DNA of 23,708 nt, taken from the IMG/VR virus record IMGVR_UViG_3300020478_000070, positions 1 to 23,708 of that record, one strand, 5' to 3'. Below the pieces are notes generated by a model. That model was not told where the DNA came from and did no database searches. It saw only the letters and a list, made by a program, of their open reading frames with translations. The position numbers and the translations under genes were made by a program. This DNA comes from a virus. Shown in pieces: positions 8,122-18,700 of the stretch (the stretch's first letter is position 1; every line of letters starts with the position of its first letter).

Positions 8122-11100
8122 TTATTTGAACATTTCTAAAGTCTCTTCAATAGGTGTTTTCTCTTCTTCATATAAAGTATTTAAATCACCTACTTCTGTA
8201 TTAAACTTTCTATTTAATAATCTAAATTCTCTTGCTTGTATATTTGCCCATAATAATTGTTCTGCTTCATTACCTTCTTCTAAGGTACTTTCGGCTAAAC
8301 GTTTACATTTGTTATATGCAGCCGTTATATCATCAAAAACTTTTGCAAATTTCTTATGATCTAAAACTTCAGATGATATATTACCACGTCTAGCAGCTCT
8401 TAATATATCTCTAAATCCTGTATATGTTTTACCAGTTTCATCGGTATAAGTAAGACCATCAGCTCGTTGTTTGATTTTTAGAAGTTCTTCTTTATAATAA
8501 CCTTGTTTACCCATTATAGAGTTGATAGCTTCAATCTCATCTTTCTCTAGTAATGCACCTCTATTACTTAAATTCATAGCGGTTGAACCTGTATATTCAA
8601 TATCTATTAACCATTGATTAACAGGACTTGGACGGTCATTAAGTTTAACAACATTCTTAGATACTCGTTGCCACCAAGACAAATCATTTACTGGTTTACC
8701 ATCTACAGGATCTACTATAGCAGGTAATTTACGAGTAGGATCAAAGGCATCTAACCAAGCATTCTTATTTCTTAATGCATCATCTAGTTGTGTACGGACT
8801 TCCCTTAATTCAGGGTACATCATTTTACCAGCCCATTGTCTAGCAGAACCCATTGGTAACATATTGTTCAATAGATTACTTTGCCATCTAGTAGCTGCCG
8901 CACCATTACCTTGCATTACATCAAATAAAGGTTCTAGTTGAGTTAGAACTTGTTTATCAGAAAAATTAGCAGCACCTATTACCCATATTTTTTGAGCAAA
9001 TTCTTCCCATTGACCAGTACTTAAAGTATCAGCATTATCAACAAGATCTATTGCTAAAGATAACCAATCACCGACTGGTCCCATCCATTCATAACTAACA
9101 ACTTGATCTGTACCTGGTACTTTACAAGACTTTTTCTTCCAACCTAATTTATTTCTCTTACTTTGAATAGCTTTATTTATATGACCTGTACCTGTACATC
9201 TATCACCAATACCTGCCATAAATGCACCTGTTAATAGAAAACCACTTATAGCAGCTTTGCCTTTCACTTCATATCTTAAAGTTTCAAAAGTCTGTTCATA
9301 GAATTCGTCTACAGGTTTACCTCGTCTAGTAAGATGTTCAATTATCTCTTTAGGTTCAAAATCATCAATACTTTTTGTACCTAATGGTCCCCACAATTCG
9401 TACCAATCTGCAGAGAAAGCACCTCCTGGGCTCCATTTAGAAAATGTATCTAGAACGTTTGCAGTAGTTCTAGGGAACCAGATAACGGATCTCATAATAG
9501 GATAGTTTCTGATAAGTTTATTCATCAGATCAACCATAGGAGAATCAGCATTAAGGGCTATTTCCCGTGCATTAGCATCTATAGCTTGGTGAGATAACAT
9601 TTGATTAGAATCAAAGAAACTATCATAAATGTCATTATAAGCTTTCTTAAATGCTTCTTCAGATAATTCTGTACCTTCTTGAGTAGCTTTCCAAAGTGCT
9701 CTATATTTAGCTTCAGAGTTAGCTAGAACTGATTTAGAGAATCCATCAAGACCTGACATGGTATTAGATCCCCATCTTAATACAGGATCTTTAGCCATGT
9801 CTTCCATATCATCAAATATTCTTAATAAACCATTAGCTCCATGTTCTCCATTAGCAGCAGCTGCATCACCATAAGCTCTTAATGCACCTAATTCTTTGGT
9901 CTCTTTAAGTGCAATATCACTACGCATAGTATAACTAATGTCTTTTGGATTAGTAGATGCTTTCCTAAATACTAATCTCATGTGATTAAATGCTTTTTGG
10001 AAAGTATCATCTAAAGAATACCAAGCTGTCATAGCTTCTTTGGCTTTACCAAAATCACCTGATAAAGCTGCACCCCATATCTGAGCTTGAGATTTACCAA
10101 ATAAACCAGTTAGGTTACCAATTCCAGCTGCGATAGGTGTTGTAGGAGCTGAAAGCATAGAGTTAAATATATTAGACATCAATGCTTTATTCATAATAGA
10201 AGGTACTTGAGGGTTACCATCTTTTATTAATTTACTCCAAGTTCCTAGATTCTCTTGTGCCCATTTATGTAGTTTCCATAATGAATCTACATCACCATCA
10301 GCTAATTCACTAGCCATTAATAAAGGTTTTAAGAATTCAGGATTATCAATAGATACTTGTTTAAGAGTAGCTGACCATTCTTTTGCATCAGGTATTATAT
10401 CTAATAAAGCAGATTTATTATGATCTACAAGTACTGCAGCTGCTTGTTCTATAACTTTTTTATCTCCACTAGCTACTGCTTGTTTCCAAGCTTTCATGTT
10501 TTGCAACATAGTACCAGCTTCAAAATTAGCTAAACCTTTTTCAACCATCAATACTTCTAAACGATCTGCCATAAGTTCAACAGTACGCTGAACTGATGTA
10601 CTATCTTCCATTAATCTAGCACCTTCCGCCATATCAGATATCTGACCAGCTTCAGAAGTAACTAAATAAGCTCTAGCTTTATAAGCATCTAAATCAACCA
10701 TTTGTGATTTAAGATCATTTAATGCTTTATTAATACCTTTTTTACCTACTATTCTAGTTATAGAACCATCTACTGATTCTTTAAATTCTCTAAGTATTGC
10801 TAAGATATCTTCTTTATCAACTCTAGGATGTATTAAGGTAGCAGCTAAATGTTCTCCTGCTTCCTTGATCATTTTTTCTGTAATGACTTTACCTGAATTT
10901 GTTACATATTTAAATGAGCCGCCTTCTTTTAATTTAGTCGTAACTTCTGATACAAGAGTACGATCCATTAAATTATCAAATTCAATACCATTCTTTCTAC
11001 CAGCTTCTGAGATGATTCTATTGATTCTACCCCAAGAACTTTCAACGTTATTAGCAATATCTGCTGCATTAACTTGTGCTCTTAAAAGAGGATTAGCTTC

Positions 11101-12132
11101 AGTAACAGGCATTACTAAATCTTCAGTGGTATCAAAGACAGCATGTAAACCAACAGTAGGTTTATTAGGTAATTCACCTTTAGTCTGATAGTATTCACCT
11201 AATTCTTTTAGGGCTTCATTCTTCTCATGAGTTCTTTTTAATACTGCATTTTCTAATGGTTGGTCAGAGAATTTAATATCAGCACTTGCTTCATTACCTG
11301 CTTTATTTAAAGCTTTAGCACTTTTACCATCAGTAGGTACAAATCGGGCTGTACGTTTTACACTCTTTCCATACTGTCCTAAATAAGCAGCTCCTTCTAA
11401 TATACCAGCAAAGATGTTAAATACACCACCTTCTGCTACATTAGCAAAACGTATTTGATCAGCAGTTTTATCAGGACCAGTTAACATATAATCAGGTATG
11501 AATACCTTAGTCGATGGCCAAAAGTTTGCTATTTGTGTTAAAGCTGTATCATTTTCTTGGTTCTGTTCTGCTACATAATCTACAATACCACCAGAACTAA
11601 AATCAATACCACCTCTTGCAAAGTATTCAAAGGTTTTATTATTACCTAATCTTTGTAACCAAGGTGCTGCAGTCTTAGCTGCGTGTATTTTAGACCCAGC
11701 TCTCATCATCATACTTCTTAAACCTAAAGAAGGTATAACTAAGCCAGATATATTACGAATAGCTTGAGAAGCTTTATTTTCATATGATGGTAATTTAGGT
11801 ATATCAAATTGATCTCCAGCTGATGCAAAATTAACAAAGTCAATTAATGTATCAGATAGACCAACGATAGGTGCAGCTTGTTGCCACATACCTTGTCCAA
11901 CATCATGGAAGAAACCACCTATACCTGGTCTAGGCTTCCGTATACCCCATGTTCCTGGTATGATTTCACCTGGTTTGACGTCTGGAAATTTATCTTCTTT
12001 CGGACTAGCAACTGGAATATCCGTAGATACTTCAGGCTGTTCCGTTGGTTGTTCAGGCTGTTGTGGCTTATCTAAAGATTCCAATTCGGTATCTATTTCA
12101 GAAAGTCGTTGCCTGATTTCTTGTTCTGTCAT
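8122..12132 (-). CDS. Internal virion protein D, T7 gp16-like, 1336 aa
   Basis: Size and position match T7 gp16 (1318 aa), the large internal core protein that is ejected into the cell and helps form the trans-envelope channel for DNA entry. The first 75 residues are hydrophilic and Pro/Glu-rich. The body is mostly helical with amphipathic segments, for example AAPIVGLSDTLIDFVNFASA near residue 90 and a hydrophobic AISGFLLTGAFMAGIG stretch near residue 1020, which could insert into membranes. The T7 protein begins with a lytic transglycosylase domain. I see no matching catalytic segment in the N-terminal 200 residues here, so peptidoglycan opening may rely on another protein. It follows the gp15-like gene with a four-base gap. 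The family assignment rests on length and order more than motifs. Confidence 0.8.
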   Translation of the reverse strand: MTEQEIRQRLSEIDTELESLDKPQQPEQPTEQPEVSTDIPVASPKEDKFPDVKPGEIIPGTWGIRKPRPGIGGFFHDVGQGMWQQAAPIVGLSDTLIDFVNFASAGDQFDIPKLPSYENKASQAIRNISGLVIPSLGLRSMMMRAGSKIHAAKTAAPWLQRLGNNKTFEYFARGGIDFSSGGIVDYVAEQNQENDTALTQIANFWPSTKVFIPDYMLTGPDKTADQIRFANVAEGGVFNIFAGILEGAAYLGQYGKSVKRTARFVPTDGKSAKALNKAGNEASADIKFSDQPLENAVLKRTHEKNEALKELGEYYQTKGELPNKPTVGLHAVFDTTEDLVMPVTEANPLLRAQVNAADIANNVESSWGRINRIISEAGRKNGIEFDNLMDRTLVSEVTTKLKEGGSFKYVTNSGKVITEKMIKEAGEHLAATLIHPRVDKEDILAILREFKESVDGSITRIVGKKGINKALNDLKSQMVDLDAYKARAYLVTSEAGQISDMAEGARLMEDSTSVQRTVELMADRLEVLMVEKGLANFEAGTMLQNMKAWKQAVASGDKKVIEQAAAVLVDHNKSALLDIIPDAKEWSATLKQVSIDNPEFLKPLLMASELADGDVDSLWKLHKWAQENLGTWSKLIKDGNPQVPSIMNKALMSNIFNSMLSAPTTPIAAGIGNLTGLFGKSQAQIWGAALSGDFGKAKEAMTAWYSLDDTFQKAFNHMRLVFRKASTNPKDISYTMRSDIALKETKELGALRAYGDAAAANGEHGANGLLRIFDDMEDMAKDPVLRWGSNTMSGLDGFSKSVLANSEAKYRALWKATQEGTELSEEAFKKAYNDIYDSFFDSNQMLSHQAIDANAREIALNADSPMVDLMNKLIRNYPIMRSVIWFPRTTANVLDTFSKWSPGGAFSADWYELWGPLGTKSIDDFEPKEIIEHLTRRGKPVDEFYEQTFETLRYEVKGKAAISGFLLTGAFMAGIGDRCTGTGHINKAIQSKRNKLGWKKKSCKVPGTDQVVSYEWMGPVGDWLSLAIDLVDNADTLSTGQWEEFAQKIWVIGAANFSDKQVLTQLEPLFDVMQGNGAAATRWQSNLLNNMLPMGSARQWAGKMMYPELREVRTQLDDALRNKNAWLDAFDPTRKLPAIVDPVDGKPVNDLSWWQRVSKNVVKLNDRPSPVNQWLIDIEYTGSTAMNLSNRGALLEKDEIEAINSIMGKQGYYKEELLKIKQRADGLTYTDETGKTYTGFRDILRAARRGNISSEVLDHKKFAKVFDDITAAYNKCKRLAESTLEEGNEAEQLLWANIQAREFRLLNRKFNTEVGDLNTLYEEEKTPIEETLEMFK

Positions 12133-12136
12133 CTTG

Positions 12137-14704
12137 TTATAGTGTACCTTGGAAATCTAAATGTAAATTTAATTTATTCTTTTTCTCTTTTTCTATTTCA
12201 TCTAATTTTTGTTGTAAGTCTTCTTTTTCTTTATTTAAATCAATTTTCTTTTGGTCTGTTTCCTTTTTTAGTTTCTCTGCTTTAGCGGCATCATCTTCCT
12301 GAACAGTCGATTCAACTTCAATAGCTTCGCCTTCTTCTAACGATTCACTGGATTGTTTAGCAAGACCTCTAGCGGCTTCTTGACGTTGTTGAGTTAACCC
12401 TGCTTCCTCTATAGCTGCATTAACTCTTTGCAATTGATTAGGACTTAAGTATTCAATACGTTTCTGTTTAACCATCTTAGAGATTTCAGGAGTTAATTCA
12501 AGAGCTTTGAAAAATTTAACTTCTGCTTCATTAACCTTTACTTCACCTAAGTTATATCTCGCTACAAGATCTTGATGTTTAGGATCAGGACTAGCGATTA
12601 AAGCTTGTAGTTGCATTTCATATAATGTCCCAGGAGCAAGATTAAGACGTGCTGCTTTGTATTTTAATTCTTCTGAATAAATACCAGTTGCAGCCATTCC
12701 AGCAAAGTCGGTAGCCTCCATTATAGCTTCTGGGTCGTCGTTTAAATCGCCCCATGTACCACCTTCTCCTAAACCTCTTTTAGCACTTTGCAGTTGATTT
12801 TCCCATAATCCTGTATTATGTTCTGTAGCTGTTTCTTGAGCATCACGTTTTATATCAGCAAGTTTGTCTGTATGTTTCTTATAATTCTTAAATTTACCAT
12901 GAACAGTTATTGAATATATACCATCTCCATCTCTCACACCACCGCCATTTGTAGTCCATTCTCTATCAATTCCTCTATCAATAAAGACTTGTAAATCATT
13001 ACCTCGTAAACCTTGAGCATATCCTTTAGCAAATAATTTATTACCTAATTTAGTTAGTTTTGTATGTATTCTAACAGCTTGTCCTTGAAACTCACCCTTC
13101 TTATTTAAAAGAGTTTTACCATCATAATTGATTTTTGTATCAAGATATGTTTTTAAACCTTCATCAAAATTGAGCTCATTTCTTTCAAAATTCAGGTCTT
13201 TACGAAGTTGCTTCATCTTTGCTTTAAAGCCACCATGCGGTATAGCTTCAATTTCTTTATCAATATTTTTTGAATTTAAACCCTCTTCAATTTTTTTTGC
13301 CCAGTCTTGTTCTAATTTCTGTAATTCAGTTTGAGATTGAGTGCTGTTCAACATCTGTGATAAAGGTCTGATATATTTCTCATCAGCACCTTTAGCTTCA
13401 AGAGTATTAATAGCATTCTGCAATTTATCTTTATTCCAATTATTAGGATCAGACATCTCAGCAAGTAGTGAATCTCTTAGTTGTGCAAAAGATGCATCTC
13501 TTTTTGCTAAAGCAACATCAGTTCTTATGATATCACCTTTTCTAGCAGATGCTCTTAGTTGAGCCCATTCATCATCTTTATATAATTTTTCTACTGAGTC
13601 ACCTACACCAGTTTCAATAGCACCTCTTGTATTAATATGATCTAATTCTGCGCTACTTAAATAACCATCAGCTGCTAATTGCTCAAGTCTATTTTTAACA
13701 ATTTTTCTAGCTATTTCTTGGTTGCTACTTTCAGGTGTAATGCCTTCAATATATTCTCCATCAAATGTACCGCCAGATTGACTCCATTGTATTTGAGATT
13801 TTTCTTCACCGATATTAGCTGCTAGTACGTTTATCTCTTTTTTTACTAACCCACCAACAATAGAAGCATCATCATTACTAAGAGTGACACCTATACTGTT
13901 TCCAAAATCTATAGTTTTTTGAGTAAGTATATGTTGAGTAGCACCAACTTTACCTCTAACACCATCTGAATCTAGCCATGTTTTTATATTTTTAGAAGCA
14001 TGGGTAAACATTAAGCCCTTATCTAGGAGTTCATCACCAAATTGTTTTGATGCCCACCTACGTTTAAAAGCTTTTAATGCTACTGGTTTATCTGCATAAC
14101 TTCTAGCTAAATCTCTATCTTTAATAAGTTCAGGATCATCACCTTGGTAATTAACCATGGCATTCCATTTAGCTGGTATAGTTGCTGATGTATGTCCTGC
14201 TAAAAAAGATTTCGTTGTAATTAATTTATCACCATGTAAATTCTTTATTTGTTCTCTCTGTATTGCATCAAATCTATCAAGTATTTTATTAAATTCTATG
14301 TAATCTTCACTTGATTTATTAGAATTTTCTTTAAACTTAACAATCTTATGAAGAGCGTCTTCAAAGGATTCTAACTTCTCACCTGGTTTTAAATTCTTTT
14401 CTTCACCAGGGTTATACTTACCTGCCCATGTATCTATTTCTTGGTAAGTTTCTTTAGATGCTTTAGCTTTACTTGATTCTGAAGGCTTAAGTGCAGTTGC
14501 TACTGTATTAACAGTACTAGCAAATTTTTCCAACATTTTTATTGGACTAGCTTTTTCTTTAGCATCAAGCCATTGCTGACCCTGCTCTACAAGTTGCTGA
14601 TGGTGACGTGCAAGAGAATCAGAATCCTTTCTATACTGCTCAGCAAGTTTATCAGAAAGTTTATTAGGATGTAATAAAGCTTCTATGTTTGATAATGTTC
14701 TCAT
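12137..14704 (-). CDS. Internal virion protein C, T7 gp15-like, 855 aa
   Basis: The gene stands between gp14-like and gp16-like genes and has the size expected for the middle core protein (T7 gp15 is 747 aa). The protein is almost wholly helical and charged. Its C-terminal 55 residues (from about residue 800) form a clear coiled coil of Lys/Glu/Leu heptads, including KKIDLNKEKEDLQQKLDEIE, before ending LHLDFQGTL. In T7 this protein joins gp14 and gp16 in the ejectosome tube across the periplasm. No enzymatic motif is evident. Start MRTLSNIEAL is three bases after the previous stop, so the order gp14-gp15-gp16 is nearly gapless. The extra length relative to T7 lies partly in the C-terminal coiled coil. 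Confidence 0.75.
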   Translation of the reverse strand: MRTLSNIEALLHPNKLSDKLAEQYRKDSDSLARHHQQLVEQGQQWLDAKEKASPIKMLEKFASTVNTVATALKPSESSKAKASKETYQEIDTWAGKYNPGEEKNLKPGEKLESFEDALHKIVKFKENSNKSSEDYIEFNKILDRFDAIQREQIKNLHGDKLITTKSFLAGHTSATIPAKWNAMVNYQGDDPELIKDRDLARSYADKPVALKAFKRRWASKQFGDELLDKGLMFTHASKNIKTWLDSDGVRGKVGATQHILTQKTIDFGNSIGVTLSNDDASIVGGLVKKEINVLAANIGEEKSQIQWSQSGGTFDGEYIEGITPESSNQEIARKIVKNRLEQLAADGYLSSAELDHINTRGAIETGVGDSVEKLYKDDEWAQLRASARKGDIIRTDVALAKRDASFAQLRDSLLAEMSDPNNWNKDKLQNAINTLEAKGADEKYIRPLSQMLNSTQSQTELQKLEQDWAKKIEEGLNSKNIDKEIEAIPHGGFKAKMKQLRKDLNFERNELNFDEGLKTYLDTKINYDGKTLLNKKGEFQGQAVRIHTKLTKLGNKLFAKGYAQGLRGNDLQVFIDRGIDREWTTNGGGVRDGDGIYSITVHGKFKNYKKHTDKLADIKRDAQETATEHNTGLWENQLQSAKRGLGEGGTWGDLNDDPEAIMEATDFAGMAATGIYSEELKYKAARLNLAPGTLYEMQLQALIASPDPKHQDLVARYNLGEVKVNEAEVKFFKALELTPEISKMVKQKRIEYLSPNQLQRVNAAIEEAGLTQQRQEAARGLAKQSSESLEEGEAIEVESTVQEDDAAKAEKLKKETDQKKIDLNKEKEDLQQKLDEIEKEKKNKLNLHLDFQGTL

Positions 14705-14707
14705 AAT

Positions 14708-15298
14708 TTATACAGGTTTAAACGGCATATACATAGTTGCTAATGAACCGCCTATACTTAATGCATCCATAAATGATGCAGCGCCAACATCTTGCATAAC
14801 AGGAGGAGGTGGTGCAAAATCAGGCATCTTAATAATTTGTTGTTCAAGCCATGCTTGTCGTTGTTGTGACGCAGCAGCACCTGCAGCTCTGGCTCCTTGT
14901 CTATTCAATTCTTTAGCATCATTAGCAACATCACGAGCTCGTAAAGTACTCTCAGTTAAATATTGAGCTAAATCTAAAGAGGCAATTCTATCTGCTGATT
15001 TACCTGTAACACCACTTGCAGCTAAAGTGCTACCAGTATTTTTTTGTAAAAATTCTCTCCATTTAACATCATCTTCTCTTGCTAATGCATCTATATTATC
15101 TCCATGTTTTTCTTGAAGTTCGGCATACATATTTGCAACACCCATTTTGGTTGCATTAACACCTTGTTCATATTCAATACGTTGAACTCCACTTAAACTG
15201 AGTTGCTGCATCCAATCGGATTCTCGTTTTTGAAGTTGGTATTCATAGTTACGCCTAGCTTGCTCGTTAGCTGCTCTGGCTTGTGCTCCTAAACACAC
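14708..15298 (-). CDS. Internal virion protein B, T7 gp14-like, 196 aa
   Basis: The length, 196 aa, equals that of T7 gp14, the core protein that forms the outer-membrane pore of the ejection channel. It opens MCLGAQARAANEQARRNYEY; T7 gp14 also begins Met-Cys with an Ala-rich segment. The middle is a long Gln/Arg/Glu-rich helix. Near residues 90-97 is STLAASGVTG, and toward the end MPDFAPPPPVM followed by ASFMDALSIGGSLATMYM, a mildly hydrophobic tail. Translation starts with GTG (reading GTG TGT TTA GGA), and the gene overlaps the end of the gp13-like gene by 32 bases. Confidence 0.82.
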   Translation of the reverse strand: MCLGAQARAANEQARRNYEYQLQKRESDWMQQLSLSGVQRIEYEQGVNATKMGVANMYAELQEKHGDNIDALAREDDVKWREFLQKNTGSTLAASGVTGKSADRIASLDLAQYLTESTLRARDVANDAKELNRQGARAAGAAASQQRQAWLEQQIIKMPDFAPPPPVMQDVGAASFMDALSIGGSLATMYMPFKPV

Positions 15299-15722
15299 GG
15301 CAAAACTCTATAAAGGTCAATTGGTTGGGTCCGTGTTTCAATTCTCTTAGAAATTTAAACCCTAGGAATCTAAGTAACTTTAAATGAACTATGTTTCGTT
15401 TATCAACGATGTTCCAAAGTAACTTCTCTTGTCTACTGTCTACATAACGTTTTGCTTCCCTTGCAAAGGTTACTGGATATTTAAGTATAGCTGGTGTACA
15501 GAGCATCCAGATTTGCCCTTTATCATGTACTCCTGCTATTCCTGCTAGTTCACCGTTCGGTACTCTGAAATAGACTGAATCGCCCATATCATAGGTTGAA
15601 GGTAGTATTACGGTAGGATCATATCCATGACCCTCTTCGACCTCTCTACGGTCTTCTGGGAGGAGATTAGAGGCTACCTCAAAAGCAGCCTCTTTGGTTA
15701 GTGGGTGAATGTATTTAGACAC
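15267..15722 (-). CDS. T7 gp13-like protein (DUF2833, GNAT-like fold), 151 aa
   Basis: Placed exactly where T7 has gene 13, and similar in size (T7 138 aa). Features visible include LLPEDRREVEEGHGYDP (about 20-36), the strand GELAGIAGVHDKGQIWMLCT (about 57-76), and NIVDKRNIVHLKLLRFLGF (about 104-122). This order (acidic turn, GVxxxGxxWML(C/T)T, VDxRNxxHLKLLxxLGF) is what I know of the DUF2833 family, distant relatives of GNAT acetyltransferases. In T7 the product is needed for proper assembly of the internal core. Whether any acyltransferase activity survives is unknown. The start is GTG, overlapping the tail tube B stop by eight bases. Confidence 0.8.
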   Translation of the reverse strand: MSKYIHPLTKEAAFEVASNLLPEDRREVEEGHGYDPTVILPSTYDMGDSVYFRVPNGELAGIAGVHDKGQIWMLCTPAILKYPVTFAREAKRYVDSRQEKLLWNIVDKRNIVHLKLLRFLGFKFLRELKHGPNQLTFIEFCRVFRSTSQSS

Positions 15723-18700
15723 TTCTATAATAAGCGTTTGTAAAGTCCCCTTCCCATGTCATTGTATATAATGTAGCTGGGGCAGGGTGGGAGGATTTAA
15801 GTGTTAAAGTTAAGTTCTTATTCTTTTCATAGATTGGTATAGTCTGAGTTACGTCAGTATTAATACCAACTTGGTTTGCTCTATAACTATCTGCTAAAGG
15901 TGGTTCCCATGTTTCAGTGTATTGTGGTTTACCTATTCTATCTAAAATAGTAGTATACATACCACTAGAACCAAAGTTTAATTTAACTCTATGGATAACT
16001 AAAGAACCGTTTGTTTGTGAAGTTACATTATCACCTGATGTTTGTGTAGGGTAGATGGTAGGGAATTCTACTTCCATATCAAAAAGATAACCTACAATAA
16101 TATCATGACCAGTCCAGTCACCATCCCATTCTATGTTATAATTTCCAGGATTACCAACAACACTAGCTGTAGTATAAGAACCTATGAGATCTGAATCTTG
16201 ATCAGATTGAGAAGAACTAGAAGTAGAATCTGCTTTATGGCAATAGACAACAAGTTGACCTGTAGTACTATTGAATCCATCAGGTTTTGTAAATCCTGTT
16301 CTACCTGTAGAGGCTGAATATCCTAATTGAGATGCTGTGATAACTTTACTATTATCTAAATGTACTCTATATGTAATATCATCTGTAGTATCAACTGTAT
16401 CTTTATCATCTGTTATAGATAAAGTATCTGTATCCATTTTAATTGGGATACGTTGCATTGTATCTTTACCGTCGTCCCTGAGTACAATATATAAAGCATC
16501 ATCTAAGACACAGTGATGTTGTATTGAACCACTGAAAGTCCATTTAAACCAAGCTTGTTGTAAACGTTTTTGACTTGAAGCAAAATAACTGAATCCATAT
16601 AGAACTGATTTATCTTTTCCAGTAAAGAATATTACTGAGTTTTCACGAGAGTTAGAGATTTTATCTAAATCTTTATCAAATAATTTACTAACAACTTTTG
16701 TCTGGTCAATAACTGAAGGCTCACCTTCACGTAATATATTTGCCATTTCCCAGAAACGTGAGTATTTACCAGCATTATCTAAGAATCCAATTGTAGTACC
16801 AAGTGAGATTGGGTTACTCGCTTCATTGAAATTATATGTAGATATAGCATTTAACTTGGCAGTTTGTGGACTTAATACATCACTATCTGTTGTCAATAAG
16901 AATTGCTTAGTTTTTGTAAATAACACTAAACCTGAGTTACTTTGAATACCATCGTAAACATCAGCAGGAAATTCAGAACTACAAGATATATCTATATTAT
17001 CTGTAGCTGTATATGTGATCGAAGATTTTGGCCAAAAATTAAAGAAGTTTCCAGGTTGAGATAAAATGATATCTTCTTCACTCAGTATTACTAATCTGTT
17101 TCTCCAGAATAGCATCTTATTAATATATCTATCTTTAGTCACTTCATCATCATCAACACCATTTACTGTTGAAATGAAACTAGGTTTAGGTACTGTTACA
17201 GTATTACCTACAGGACATTTATCCCATGTGACTTGACTTATCTTAAAGCTCCCATCAGCTTGCCTTACTAATTGTATAGGCATTTTAGCTGGATCAAATT
17301 CTATTAATCTACCAGGTGCAGGACATTCTTCCCAACTGCCTTTACCATCTCTACCATTCTGTCCTTCAAATCTTAAATAATAATCATCTTCAGTAGCTTC
17401 ACTATTTTTAACCTTAACAACAAAACCATGTTTACATTGTCCAGGTAAATCATCTATACTTTGAATTTCATTGGTAACAACATTCAATAATTCATCATCA
17501 ATAGCAGTTACATTAAAGGAATCTGCGTCAGTCAAATATATACCATTACCAATTATTTGTACATCTGATGTCGCTCCATACCAAACACTATTTGTACCGT
17601 CAGATTTTTTTGCGTTCAAAATCTCATACTGTATATCACCTAAGATTAACTCAGCTGTAGTAGTTGTATCAGTATCAAATGGTGTAGGTTGTGGTCGTAT
17701 TAAACCAAGGTTAGCTTGTACTTGAGCTGTACTTACTTCAGTAATATTGATTTGATATAAACCATCTTTCATCCATACATAGAAGTAATCATTCTTTAAC
17801 CAACCTCCACCACCATATAATAAATCATGTGTAGTAGTATAACGTGCAAAATAGACAACACTGCTACCAGCACCTTGAGGTATAGCTTGAGATATATTTG
17901 TTATTTGGAAATATAAATCTTTTTTACTATCTTCAGTAGTATCGCCTTTATTATAAGTACATGTTAATCTATTTGTAGTTGTAGAACCACCTGAATGATC
18001 TGTTATATCAAATCTAGAGCTATTACCAGCAGGTACTGTAACTATATATTGACCATCTGTGTCACCACTTCCTTCAAAATTTAAATCTACAATATCACCA
18101 GTTGAGAGTCCATGATTATATACATTGACGTACCAATTTGTACCATCTCTATGATATGATGGTCCATAAGTGAATGTTTGACTATTATTACCAGTACCAT
18201 CTAAATCTAAAGCAGTACCAGCATTTGCCTCGGCTTCAGTATTGGCTATTTTAATAGTATCATCATCTACTTTAATTACAAAGTAATGAGCTTCTTCATC
18301 TAAATCTGTACCACCGACAGTTATTGCTGTACCTGGACCAGTTACATCATCATATAAAATAGGATCACCTGTAGATCTACCATGTCCAGTAATAGTTATA
18401 GTATCAGCACCTATATTTACATCACCAGTTGCTATTGTATATCGTCTAGCAGTATTGTTTAGATTATCTGTATTAAATACAGCAACGTTATATGTATGAC
18501 CTCCTGAAAGTCCTTCATCTGTTAATGCTACTCCAGAACCTACTGAAAAAATTTCTGTTGCAGTATTTGGGGCTAATGAATCTTCTCCTGTACCTGCTGA
18601 TGCAGTACATCTACTTGGAGAATTTCTTGCAACATATTCTCTATTTCCTCTACTTACCATACTACCACCACTACAGTAGTTATTACTAGATGCTACTAAA

